From: Pachyseris speciosa
Taxonomy: Eukaryota; Cnidaria; Anthozoa; Scleractinia; Pachyseridae
Direction: 5' to 3'
NCBI GenBank assembly: GCA_016490735.1
Contig: JAEMWC010000629.1
Span: forward strand, 192,501-256,500
Length of the DNA: 64,000 bases
Shown here: positions 35,217-44,736 of the stretch, piece by piece
Numbering within the stretch: the stretch's first letter is position 1
Layout: every line of letters starts with the position of its first letter
Made by a program: the position numbers and the translations under genes
Notes under the pieces: model-generated
What the model saw: the letters and a program-made list of their open reading frames with translations, nothing else
Database searches by the model: none
Told to the model about the DNA's origin: nothing

Positions 35217-35770
35217 TACGGTGGCTTATAAGGGCCATCGAAAGCATCTCTCTTTTTTCGCTCTAACTGTCGATCGACACTTATAACTGTCGATCGACAC
35301 TTATATGTGTCGAAAAGAATAACTGTCGATCGACACTTGTAACTGTCGATCGACACTTATAACAGTCGATCGACACTTATAACTGTCGATCGACACTTAT
35401 AACTGTCGATTGACACTTATAACAGTCGATCAACACTTATAACTGTCGATCGACACTTATAACTGTCGATCGACACTTAGCTAGACTGGACACCAGGCTT
35501 TGCACAACAAACACGTGCGAAAACTGCTTCAGTTACAGCTATTCATCATGATGGCGAACACTGACGAGGTAAGATTAATTGCATTTAAATTCAAATTTGC
35601 CGTCAAAGGCGTGAAATCTGTTTTTTAGAACATAAGAACATTTCATCTGTTAAATGTGCTGTAGAGACATTAGGATAATATGCAGGTTCCAAGGTTGTAA
35701 AAGCGTTCCATAATGAGCTAACGAGCAGAGCACAGTGGATCGACCATTCTCTTCTTTAGTTTTGATCGTG
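35217..35770 (+). repeat. Left TIR of the 9.5-kb transposon (554 bp)
   Basis: It is the reverse complement of 44205-44730 with scattered mismatches; similarity fades after TTTTGATCGTG. In order it holds the terminus, ten 20-bp units, a leader, and a mini-exon with ATG at 35548/35551 ending in a gtaaga donor. Confidence 0.88.
35264..35480 (+). repeat. Tandem 20-bp repeat array, unit AACTGTCGATCGACACTTAT
   Basis: About ten units, the second and third separated by a 15-bp interruption. The core TCGATCGA is palindromic, giving each unit a dyad (GTCGATCGAC). Variants have CAGTCGAT or ATCAACAC. The same array in reverse occurs at the other TIR. Transposase binding sites are the simplest reading, but this is inferred. 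Confidence 0.9.
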
Positions 35771-38700
35771 TTTCTTGCTCCATTTCACATAGATAATCAT
35801 TCAAGTATGTGTTTCGCTAAGTTAGGACTAAACTAGTTGCAACCCCATTTTATTAGCAAGGAATCGACAGCAACCAGAATTAGTATTGAGGCAAAGATTT
35901 TGCAAGTTAAACTTAATTATTGATCCTTATTAGCTTACTCAGCTGATCATATACAGTATAAGCTTTAGCTTAAGAGTCCCCTTAAACTTAGATGAGGAGA
36001 TAAGTTCTTTATTATTATACCAAATTTCCTCTCATTCAGGTTTGTACATTCCTCACAAAACGAGGAGTCGATGACAGCGTCATAACTAAAATACGGGAAG
36101 AAAAGGTAAGGTGATTGTAATGGCTTGCACAGTGTTGTTTTATTTGTATATTGTTTACAATACTGGTATTACATTGATTGTGTTACCGTACTAGCTTAAC
36201 TAATTGGTCTAGGTTCTGCTCGCTACAAAGACGTCTCCCTTTGACAAGTAAAATTGTCTGCCATTAGCCAAAGTAAAATCTCTAAGGCCTTCTTGGTATT
36301 GAAAGGGTTAAATTTGAAATTATTTTTATAAGTTTCAAATGCTTGTACTATATAGTGTACGTAGATGTATTCGCGTGTGTGTGTGGACGTGTGTATCTCT
36401 GCTCCGCGGCAGAGAACCACTTTTCAGCCACTTTGACTGCTTTAAACATCACTAACATAAAATTAGGATGGGAGATCAAGTTGAAGTTCCTCGAAAGGAA
36501 AATAACGAGCTGAAAAAGCAAGTAGCTGATATTATGAATGATTTGAAATCTTTGAAACACGGGGCTGCTGCGAAGCGGCGAGTGAAACAACATGGCGCCG
36601 TTGCTTCCCAAGAGCCTGTGGCGACGGCAAAATCTGGCGAACCACCGAACGCGAATGATGTTCAATATCTTACTGACAGCTATGATGAACTTTTGTTGGC
36701 GCGGAACGATACAGCGGAGAAATTGGCTAGTATCGAGTCTCGGCTTCAATTGGTGTCAGACAAGGTTTCGGAAATTTCTAAGGCGATTGATGATATCCAA
36801 CTATATAGCTACCAATACAACCTTAAGATTGTGGGAGTCCCTCAAGAGGATGGTACTGAAACCGCAGAGAAGACGGCCAAGCTTTGCATGAAGATTTTTG
36901 CAGGCATAGGTGCTAATGTTGCAGAATTTGACATTGACACCGCCCACCGTGTACCAGCAAGAAATAGCCGCCGAAGACAGGCATCAACCCAGAGCACATA
37001 CCAACCTATCATTTGCAAGTTTACGCACCGAATAGCTCGAGATGGAGTCCTAGCGAAACGCAGGGAAATAAGACGCCTTACTCCAGAGATCTTCGGCCTT
37101 CCTACTGGTACTGATTTGAGGATTTCAATCTACTGTCATCTAATTCCGAGGCTGCAAGAGTTACTACATTCAGCTAAAACTTTTCAGGAAGAGAATAGCT
37201 TCAAGTATTGCTGGGCGAAAGACGCAGCAGTCTTCTTACGCAAGACCAAGAACTCAAGAATTTTCAAGCTCAGCCGCTTAGAAGACCTAGAAGAGCTTCG
37301 TTGCAACGCCACTAGTCCTACCGCAACTGAAATCCGCTAATGAACGATAAGTATTTTATTGTTATAAGGCCATTATCTATTCAATTTTCTTCTATGTTCT
37401 TCACTCATATTTCCCTGATTCTTGATGCAAATGCCAAGGAAAAATAAGAATGTAAACAAGTCTGAGATTTCTCTCTGCAGATCTCTCTTTAAGGAATTAC
37501 CATATTTCGATTATACCGGTAGCCTTGTAATGCTCCATGGTCAATTTAATAATAGCCTATCGGTAAATCATCAACCAACAAAATATGAACTCGAAAACTT
37601 ACCTAGTCTTTACGATTTAAATTTATTTGATCTTAATGTCAACTTGGATGCAAATATTAGCCCTTACGAAAATTTATTTAAAAATCAAATACAAAGTAGA
37701 TATTTCTCTCCATACAGTTTTCAGCAGGCAAAATTGAAATGGCCAAAATCGGACTCTTGTTTTTCTATCCTTCACAATAATGTCGTAAGCCTGAACAAAA
37801 ACTTGGAAAATTTTCAAACACATATTTTAGAGGAGCTTGAACTTCACTTTGATATAATAGGTATTTCCGAAACCAAAATTACCAATTCAAATTTAGGCGC
37901 CTTTCAACCGTACATTCCTGGATATAACTTTGAATTCGTTCCGACACCTTTATCCTTTGGGGGTGTCGGCTTATTCATAGATGAAGCACACAACTATAGA
38001 GTTATTGAAAAAACTGGTAATGAATATTTTCAAGCTTTGTGGATCGAAATATCATTTGTTAAAAAGAAAAACATCATTTGCGGAGTCATCTACAGGCAGC
38101 ACAATAAACCAGAACGGTTCTTGCGATATTTCGAAGAGACCATCGAGAAATTTTCGGCTTCAGGTAAACAGATTTGTGTTTTAGGTGATTACAACCTCGA
38201 TGCCCTCAAAATAGAGAGCTCAAGTTATAGTCATGATTTTTTAATGAGTCTTCAAAGTTGTTATCTCATTCCAACAATTGACAAACCAACTCGAGTAAGA
38301 CGAACTTCAGCAACACTAATTGATAATATTTTTGTGAATAATCCTGATCACGTCTGTGCTAGTGGCAATATAGTTTCAGATATTAGTGATCACTTTTCGC
38401 AATTTTGTATTTTAAACTCTGCTGCAGAACGACCTAAAGCTAGAGCTCGAAAAGTCTGCGATTTCTCCAACTTTTCGCGGGATTCCTTTATCTCGGATCT
38501 TTCGCAAGTGGATTGGTGCGAGATCTTCATTAGAGGTGGTGAAGATATCAATCATGTATTTTCCATGTTTTATACCAAATTAAACAAGCTTTTGAACAAG
38601 TATGCTCCGATGAAAACATTATCTAAAAGGAAAGCAAAGCAGCTTTCGAAACCTTGGATTACTAAGGGAATCAGGGCATCAATTAAAATAAAAAATCAAC

Positions 38701-40963
38701 TTTATATGAGTGGAGACCAAAGCAAGTATAAACACTATCGAAATGCAATATCCAATTTAATTCGTGTAAGTAAGAAAAAGTATTTTTACGAATATTTTAA
38801 TCACAACGTTTCTAATATGAGAAAGACATGGGAAGGGATAAATTATTTACTAAACCGCAAAAAGAAAAATAATATAACAGTTCATAACCTAAAACAGCGA
38901 GGGAGTAATACTACCACCAATGATAAATTTGCGATCTCAAACATTCTAAACAAACACTTTACGAGCGTCGGACCAAATCTAGCAAACAAACTTTTAAATT
39001 CAGACAAACATTTTACTGATTTTCTTGATAAAAGTAACTCACCGGCCTCGTCATTTTTCTTTCAACCAATAATGCCTAACGAAATCAAGTTAGAGATACT
39101 CTCAATGCCAAATAACAAATCACACGGGTTTTACTCCTGTCCAACGCACATACTGAAGTGTGCAAGTGATATTATTAAGGATATTTTAGCCGATATTTTT
39201 AATAAGTCTGTTGAACTCGGGATATACCCATCTAAATTAAAAATGGCAAAAGTTATACCAGTCTTTAAAAATGATGATGATACAGATCCTAATAACTATC
39301 GACCAATTTCATTATTATCATGCTTTAATCGAATTTTTGAAAAGTTAATGTATAAAAGGATGAAAAAATTTATAGAAAAAGAAAACATCTTGTGCACATC
39401 GCAGTATCGCTTCAGACAGGGACACTCAACAGAACATGCTATTTTGGATATTGTTAACGAAATACAGTCAAATATGGATAAAGGTCTTATCTCCTGTGGC
39501 GTTTTCATAGACCTCCAAAAGGCTTTTGATACCGTTGACCATACTATCTTACTTCAAAAACTGGATTTTTATGGATTTAGAGGTATAATAATTAATTGGT
39601 TCTCTTCTTATTTGGGAGAAAGGACGCAAGTTACAGCTGTTGACTCTCTAACTTCTGATATATCAAATATTGTGTGTGGAGTTCCCCAGGGTTCCGTATT
39701 AGGTCCTCTGTTGTTCCTTTTATATGTTAATGATATCTACTCTTCGTCACTAAAATTTAAATTCTATCTTTTTGCTGACGATACTAACATACTATTTTCC
39801 CATAAAAATCTTAAATGCTTAGAGAAAATAATGAATGATGAACTCAGTAAGGTATGTAAATGGTTAATATCTAACAAATTAAGTCTTAATATAAAAAAAT
39901 CAAATTTCATTATCTTCCGTCCCTATCAGAAGAAACTCGCCTACACACCTAAAATTAATATTTTTGATAACCAAACAAACAAGTTCGTGCCATTAGAATG
40001 CAAAGATTACGTTAAGTACTTAGGTGTTCTAATTGACTATAGACTTTCTTGGAACAATCAAATTGATGCGATTCTATTAAAAATCAGTAAAACAATTGGA
40101 TTATTATCAAAATTGCGGCATTCTGTACCTTCCCGCACACTCATTTCTATATATCACTCTTTAGTTGCACCCTATCTTCGCTATGGCTTGATTGCGTGGG
40201 GCCAAGCTAGCAAGTCCCAGTTAAACAAACTTCTCGTTCTTCAAAAACGTGCCCTTAGATTCATATACTTCGCTAACTTTCGAGATCATGCAATTCCGTT
40301 GTTTCTCGATGCAAATATTTTACCACTTAATTTTCTTTATTATCAACTGCTTTCAGAAACGATGCATGATGTAAGTAATCATCTTGTACCCTCTAATATT
40401 CAAGACTTGTTCCTTCCCACTTCTCGAGTTCATTCATACAATACTAGGTCCTCAACGTCCGATAATTTTTATATAAAAAAATCAAATCTAGAAATTCAAA
40501 AATATGCTTTTTCGAGAATTGGCGCGAAATTGTGGAATGAGATACCAACTAATCTTCGTAATCTACCTAAACATCAATTTAAGAAGAAAATTCGATCATT
40601 GTTATTTGAAGTTTTAGAGTCCGATGACTCATATTACGACCTAGACGGAATTATATGCAAGGTGAAGAAAAGTACTTTATAACCTTACGCCGTATCGTAA
40701 CGCTTGTAGATGAAAACGCAATAGTGCCAACGTTGGCAGCGCATTCCTTTGCTTTCATTTGTTACTTAAATCAGCTTCTTGTTCAACTTTTCTTCTCTCT
40801 CTTTTTTTTTAAACATTATTCTTTTTTATCTCAACTTTATATTCCTACCAATATAATTTTCTTTTTAAGCAGTCTTTGATTTTTCCTTATTTTCGGGCCC
40901 ACCTAGATTAGCTACGCTACCTGCGGGTCTGATAATCTGTAATGTATTCTAAATTTCAATAAA

Positions 40964-40996
<33 letters not shown>

Positions 40997-41958
40997 TATT
41001 CTGACTTAGTTTATGTTTGAAGGTAATAAAGTTTATCTGAATGGCTCTTATATTCCATGAGCTTGCGGGCATTTTTAGGTAGAAAGTAGGATTTTACATG
41101 GTTCCAGAAAACTACCAAGAATACTCTTTCATGAGCAGGCTTTACTGGAAAAGCAACAAATGTTAAATAGCCACCTGAACTAAAAAACCAAGGAACCCAA
41201 AACACATTTTAGCCTAAATTTGACACTAAACATGCACAATAAAAAGTATTATGGTATTTTTCTGAAAGGGGCTTACTGGAAAATATAGGCATAGGTTTGG
41301 CTGGCTTCCTTTTTTACAGGATCATTGCCCACAATAAAATATTGGGGCCAAGATAATGGGTTTTGATGGAGGCTAATACCTGGGATGGGGTTTTATAGAT
41401 CTTTTTGCACTGTGGGATAGAGGTCATGATAGTCTGTTGTTAGGAAGGGGGGGTCAAAACTTTTTTTGCTGCTATATCAGGAATCTTGCTGTCCCTCCCC
41501 CCTTCTTCCTGAACTTCTTATAATTGCATTGAAAAATAAAAAGATTCTAAAGGAAACCTTGAGTTTTGCTGCATGACAATCAACTCTGTTACTGACCAGT
41601 ACAGTTATTAGAAAATTTGCTCTTGAGCACCAGCATAATAGTGACAGAGTTGACTGAGATCCAGCACTCATTTTTCTATCTGTAATTTTTGCTTTAAAAG
41701 GTGCAAGACTGTTAAGGTGTTGTAATACTTACACTGTATGTACCTTAATCTTATCAGATGGATGAAAGAGCTATAACCTTAGCATCTGATGAGTATCCAA
41801 GGGAGCTTGGAATAGTTGCACGAGGCGACATTCTTTCACTAAGGGCATTTGCTACTGGCCAGATAAGCAAGAGACCAAGTGCAGGTTCTAGTGAAGAAGG
41901 CAGAGAGGAATCAAGAGAGCAAAGGAAAAAGACGTTAATTGAGAAACTTGTTACGTAA
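35548..41958 (+). CDS. Small SAM-like protein of the transposon, three exons
   Basis: Exon 1 is 35548-35568 (MMANTDE, inside the TIR; donor gtaaga), exon 2 is 36040-36105 (VCTFLTKRGVDDSVITKIRE; donor gtaagg) and exon 3 is 41758-41958, ending with TAA. All joins are phase 0. The product is about 96 residues. The part VCTFLTKRGVDDSVITKI, continuing in exon 3 with DERAITLASDEYPRELGI and GDILSLRAFA, has the helix pattern of a sterile alpha motif (SAM), usually an oligomerisation module. A charged tail (SSEEGREESREQRKK) follows. Intron 2 contains LINE-D. A role as a partner or regulator of the opposing transposase is inferred from position and the shared first exon. Confidence 0.6.
36468..37340 (+). 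CDS. LINE-D ORF1: coiled-coil nucleic-acid-binding protein
   Basis: 290 residues. Residues 1-30 and about 70-110 are predicted coiled coil from the heptad-like Leu/Lys/Glu pattern. The following NLKIVGVPQED, IDTAHRVPARNS and PIICKFTHRIARD resemble the RRM-like and C-terminal parts of L1-type ORF1 proteins, which coat element RNA. It precedes ORF2 by about 80 bp. The frame is intact. Confidence 0.75.
   Translation: MGDQVEVPRKENNELKKQVADIMNDLKSLKHGAAAKRRVKQHGAVASQEPVATAKSGEPPNANDVQYLTDSYDELLLARNDTAEKLASIESRLQLVSDKVSEISKAIDDIQLYSYQYNLKIVGVPQEDGTETAEKTAKLCMKIFAGIGANVAEFDIDTAHRVPARNSRRRQASTQSTYQPIICKFTHRIARDGVLAKRREIRRLTPEIFGLPTGTDLRISIYCHLIPRLQELLHSAKTFQEENSFKYCWAKDAAVFLRKTKNSRIFKLSRLEDLEELRCNATSPTATEIR
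37425..40682 (+). CDS. LINE-D ORF2: endonuclease-reverse transcriptase
   Basis: About 1085 residues from the ATG at 37425. The N-terminal third is an AP-like endonuclease (HNNVVSLNKN, DIIGISETKI, VLGDYNLDAL, ISDHFSQF). The RT follows with NNKSHGFYSCPTHILK, NNYRPISLLSCFNRIFEK, YRFRQGHSTEHAI, FIDLQKAFDTVDH, GVPQGSVLGPLLFLLY and the catalytic FADDTN, then the thumb region (YLGVLIDYRLSW). No zinc knuckle is seen at the C-terminus. The frame is unbroken and all catalytic motifs are present, so the element could be active. Confidence 0.92.
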   Translation: MQMPRKNKNVNKSEISLCRSLFKELPYFDYTGSLVMLHGQFNNSLSVNHQPTKYELENLPSLYDLNLFDLNVNLDANISPYENLFKNQIQSRYFSPYSFQQAKLKWPKSDSCFSILHNNVVSLNKNLENFQTHILEELELHFDIIGISETKITNSNLGAFQPYIPGYNFEFVPTPLSFGGVGLFIDEAHNYRVIEKTGNEYFQALWIEISFVKKKNIICGVIYRQHNKPERFLRYFEETIEKFSASGKQICVLGDYNLDALKIESSSYSHDFLMSLQSCYLIPTIDKPTRVRRTSATLIDNIFVNNPDHVCASGNIVSDISDHFSQFCILNSAAERPKARARKVCDFSNFSRDSFISDLSQVDWCEIFIRGGEDINHVFSMFYTKLNKLLNKYAPMKTLSKRKAKQLSKPWITKGIRASIKIKNQLYMSGDQSKYKHYRNAISNLIRVSKKKYFYEYFNHNVSNMRKTWEGINYLLNRKKKNNITVHNLKQRGSNTTTNDKFAISNILNKHFTSVGPNLANKLLNSDKHFTDFLDKSNSPASSFFFQPIMPNEIKLEILSMPNNKSHGFYSCPTHILKCASDIIKDILADIFNKSVELGIYPSKLKMAKVIPVFKNDDDTDPNNYRPISLLSCFNRIFEKLMYKRMKKFIEKENILCTSQYRFRQGHSTEHAILDIVNEIQSNMDKGLISCGVFIDLQKAFDTVDHTILLQKLDFYGFRGIIINWFSSYLGERTQVTAVDSLTSDISNIVCGVPQGSVLGPLLFLLYVNDIYSSSLKFKFYLFADDTNILFSHKNLKCLEKIMNDELSKVCKWLISNKLSLNIKKSNFIIFRPYQKKLAYTPKINIFDNQTNKFVPLECKDYVKYLGVLIDYRLSWNNQIDAILLKISKTIGLLSKLRHSVPSRTLISIYHSLVAPYLRYGLIAWGQASKSQLNKLLVLQKRALRFIYFANFRDHAIPLFLDANILPLNFLYYQLLSETMHDVSNHLVPSNIQDLFLPTSRVHSYNTRSSTSDNFYIKKSNLEIQKYAFSRIGAKLWNEIPTNLRNLPKHQFKKKIRSLLFEVLESDDSYYDLDGIICKVKKSTL
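40997..41757. other. Intron 2 remainder of the SAM-like gene
   Basis: No coding signal; it ends in a pyrimidine-rich stretch and the acceptor cttatcag before 41758. It contains several G-rich and T-rich runs near 41390-41475. Confidence 0.5.
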
Positions 41959-42618
41959 CTGATAACTTTCTTAGGCTGCAACTGTTATAGAGTGTTGTTG
42001 TAATGACAGCAGTTCAATTTTAGCTAATTTTAACCAGTTCCATTACTGTTGATCCTTGTTATTAAACCTAAATAAAACTTTGTGTTCAGTATTTGAAACC
42101 CCGATTAACTGTGGAGTATTGATTTAAACAATGAATGATATTGATCGACTAAATCGAAACGCGGATTTCAGGTTTTGTAGTTCTTAATTGGTGCTGCAGA
42201 CAAGTGCGACCATAAAGTGACAATACAAAAGATTAAAAAGAAATTGAACAATACCCACACGACATCACAACAATGGTTTCCAAAACAACCAGAAACACGC
42301 TTCTGGACAAGCCAGAGGTCGCGAATCTTGCTGCTCACCAAAGGATCATGGCCTCTAGAAACGACTGGAATGAATTTTAAGTAGTTCACTCCGACCGCTT
42401 GGCCCCACCGAGCGTTGTCATTTTTTTATGGGGGTGGGGGAGGGGGGGTACACCTACGTAATCCGGACCAGAGTGGTTAGCAACGTTAACAGCAACTTGA
42501 TAAAAGGAACAAAACCAATATGGATAACATGGAGTAACACATGAAGTTACTGTTACATGCAGCGTGCAGTGTTTGTTTACATATTATGGATAAGTATTAG
42601 ATACGTTTTTTACTAGGT
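41959..42618. other. Spacer between two convergent genes of the transposon
   Basis: This lies between the 3' end of the SAM-like gene and the 3' end of the transposase gene. It includes AATAAA at about 42070, possibly the poly(A) signal of the plus-strand gene, and a G-run near 42428-42448. No reading frame is convincing. Confidence 0.5.
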
Positions 42619-44415
42619 TCACATGATGTCCTCAATGTGTTCAATAACATCTATATACAGTTGCAAAGCCTCATCTGGGTTTCTTGGAGAACTGAGGCCT
42701 TCATCCTCCATTATCATCTTGGCTAGTTCTTCAAAGACTTCGAAGGAATTATCGCCCATGCCCACTCTACCTTGAGCACAGAAAACCTCCTCTGCAAGTT
42801 CAATGTCATCTAAAGTGACATCATGGGCATGACTGGCCTTGCCTTTTAGTTCCGGTAAAAAGTACAAGATATCTGGTCGACCTGATGGGGAATCGGGGTT
42901 TGAAGACTGTGGTCGTATTCGATGTAAATTCCATAACTCTGCACAACGGTATAATTCTTCTCTTATTAAAGGCATGAAGCAAAACTTGAGGCAGTTTACG
43001 TGCAACATATTGTCGTCATTATATAATCCTATCTCCCTTAAATCTTTGAAATAATTTATCCAGAAGTCCGTATCCATTTTCCTCAACATACTCCACCACG
43101 CTTCTATTCTTTGATTAGAAACAGAATGGCCTTACATAAAACTGTTGTCCCCTGCTAAAGGGTCTCCAAGTCCCTCTCTGAAGAAACTTTGGATAGCTGC
43201 AACGTAGCAATTTTCCGTACCACAATCACCTCTAAGGATTGTTGGGGTTCTTCCGATCCTACGAACACAATTTAAAAAGTAATTTGCTATGGTAGATGGA
43301 TTATTATTGGAATGATCCACTTCAAGCCACATGATGCGACGACTATAGCCATCAATGGCTCCATGAATACAAAAGCCAAAGGGCTTAAGCTTGTCATAGC
43401 CATCAAGATGCCAGATAAAATTCGGCCCACTAGCGTGGTATTTGCGTCTAACAAGACGGTGTCGCGAGCGTCTTTCCACTCCTTCAGGATCCAAAGCTTT
43501 CATCACAACCCTCACCGTCTCCCTGTCAACAACGAGACCATAGGACAAACCAAGTTTTTGGTGCATTAGGCGATAACCAATTAATCTACCGCTTCCTTGA
43601 AGTTCATTTTCGATGGCATCCACTATTTCATTTACAGGGTTCTGTTGTTTTCTTCTAGTAAGACCACGTTCTCGTAAGATCCTCTTTAACTGTGTCATAC
43701 TTAAATGGATTCCATGGCACATGATTAGAAAAGCCAGAATTTCAACATAATCTATCCCCAAACCAAAGTAGCCTTCTACGAGAGAATCTCGATCCATGGA
43801 TACCTTGAAATAACGAGGGGTAACTCAGAACACTTTTAAAATTGGTGGAATCGTTCAAAGGATCTAAACGAGTATTTGCAAAAATAAAAAATTAGTAGAA
43901 AGCAATTTCTGTCGGTTCCTATATAACACAACAGAACCGATTCAAAGCTGAAACGTAAAATAGGGTGAGGTCTTTAACTTAAACTTTAATTCCCAAATCA
44001 TTAATAATTTATGAAGGAAATACAAAAGAAACTAATGTGTCTTTATATCTGATATAGACAAGGCTAAATTTTACATCCGATTTTCTAGGCCAAACCATAA
44101 CTCAAAATCTTAATTTTAGTGTAAGAATAGATAAATGTACAGTAAAGTTTTTGAAGCCATTCAATAAATTCGCAATTCATGTTTTATCAAGTAAAACACT
44201 CTGTCACGGTCAAAACTAGGGAAGAGAATGGTCTATCCATTGTGCTCTGCTCGTTAGCTCATTCTGGAACGCTTTTACGACCTTGGAAACTGCATATTCT
44301 AAGGTCTCTACAGCACATTTAACAGATGAAATGTTCTTATGTTCTAAACAACAGATTTCACGCCTTTGAAGGCTAATTTGAATGCAATTAATCTTACCTC
44401 GTCAGCGTTCGCCAT
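42619..44415 (-). pseudogene. rve/integrase-like DDE transposase, one nonsense codon
   Basis: Exon 1 is 44415-44398 (MANADE, inside the right TIR; donor gtaaga). Exon 2 starts at 43803 in phase 0 and runs to 42619. A helix-turn-helix region (ILAFLIMCHGIHLSMTQLKR, RERGLTRRK) is followed by a linker (GRLIGYRLMHQKLGL). The catalytic core has FIWHLDGYDKLK (first Asp), IHGAIDGYSRRIMWLEV, ILRGDCGTENCYV (second Asp) and NQRIEAWW (Glu). The C-terminal extension includes LIREELYRCAELWN and a Pro/Ser region. A TAA at 43132-43134 cuts the core between the second Asp and the Glu; the frame on both sides is the same, so only this codon breaks the gene. Family length of about 400 residues is retained. Confidence 0.82.
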
Positions 44416-44730
44416 CTTGAATAACTGGAGTAGTACGTGTTTGTTACGCAAAGCCTGGTGCCCAGTCTAGCTAAGTGTCGATCGACAGTTATAAGTGTCG
44501 ATCGACAGTTATAAGTGTCGATCAACTGTTATAAGTGTCGATCAACTGTTATAAGTGTCGATCAACAGTTATAAGTGTCGATCGACAGTTATAAGTGTCG
44601 ATCGACTGTTATAAGTGTCGACCGACTGTTACAAGTGCCGATTGACAGTTATAAGTGTCGATTGACAGTTATTAAGTGTCGACGAGCGAAAAAAGAGAGA
44701 TGCTTTCGATGGCCCTTATAAGCCACCGTA
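44205..44730 (-). repeat. Right TIR of the 9.5-kb transposon (526 bp)
   Basis: Inverted counterpart of 35217-35770. It contains the reversed tandem array (about 44472-44683) and, read on the minus strand, the mini-exon with ATG at 44415 and a gtaaga donor. Confidence 0.88.
44472..44683 (-). repeat. Tandem 20-bp repeat array in the right TIR
   Basis: About ten units of the reverse complement of the left unit (AAGTGTCGATCGACAGTTAT) plus a partial unit near the outer end. Several units carry ATCAAC or ATCGACTG variants not identical in position to those of the left array, so the arrays have drifted separately. Confidence 0.88.
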
Positions 44731-44736
44731 TGATCC
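44731..44736. repeat. Target-site duplication TGATCC, right copy
   Basis: Matches 35211-35216 and marks the return to the interrupted exon. Confidence 0.9.

Larger units (their letters stand above)
36110..40996 (+). mobile_element. LINE-D: CR1-group LINE, full-length coding region
   Basis: Two open frames in tandem (ORF1 36468-37340, ORF2 37422-40682) are followed by a 3' UTR with AATAAA (40958) and an (ATCA)n terminal microsatellite (about 40964-40996), the usual 3' end for CR1/L2-type elements. The 5' border is not defined; 36110-36467 may be its 5' UTR or host intron. It lies in intron 2 of the SAM-like gene, so it inserted after the DNA transposon. Both ORFs are unbroken. Confidence 0.85.
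35217..44730. mobile_element. 9.5-kb TIR DNA transposon with rve-type transposase (IS3EU-like?)
   Basis: The ends are long inverted repeats, both beginning TACGGTGGCTTATAAGGGCC, flanked by a 6-bp duplication TGATCC. The element holds an inward gene at each end: a SAM-like small protein (plus) and an integrase-like DDE transposase (minus). A 6-bp duplication with an rve/IS3-like transposase fits the eukaryotic IS3EU superfamily as I remember it; Ginger is an alternative. A LINE lies inside. The transposase carries one nonsense codon, so this copy is probably no longer autonomous. Confidence 0.88.

Noticed and set aside
35264..35480. Regular repeat array resembling a CRISPR
   Set aside because: Units are contiguous with no unique spacers, lie in the TIR of a eukaryotic transposon, and are mirrored at its other end.
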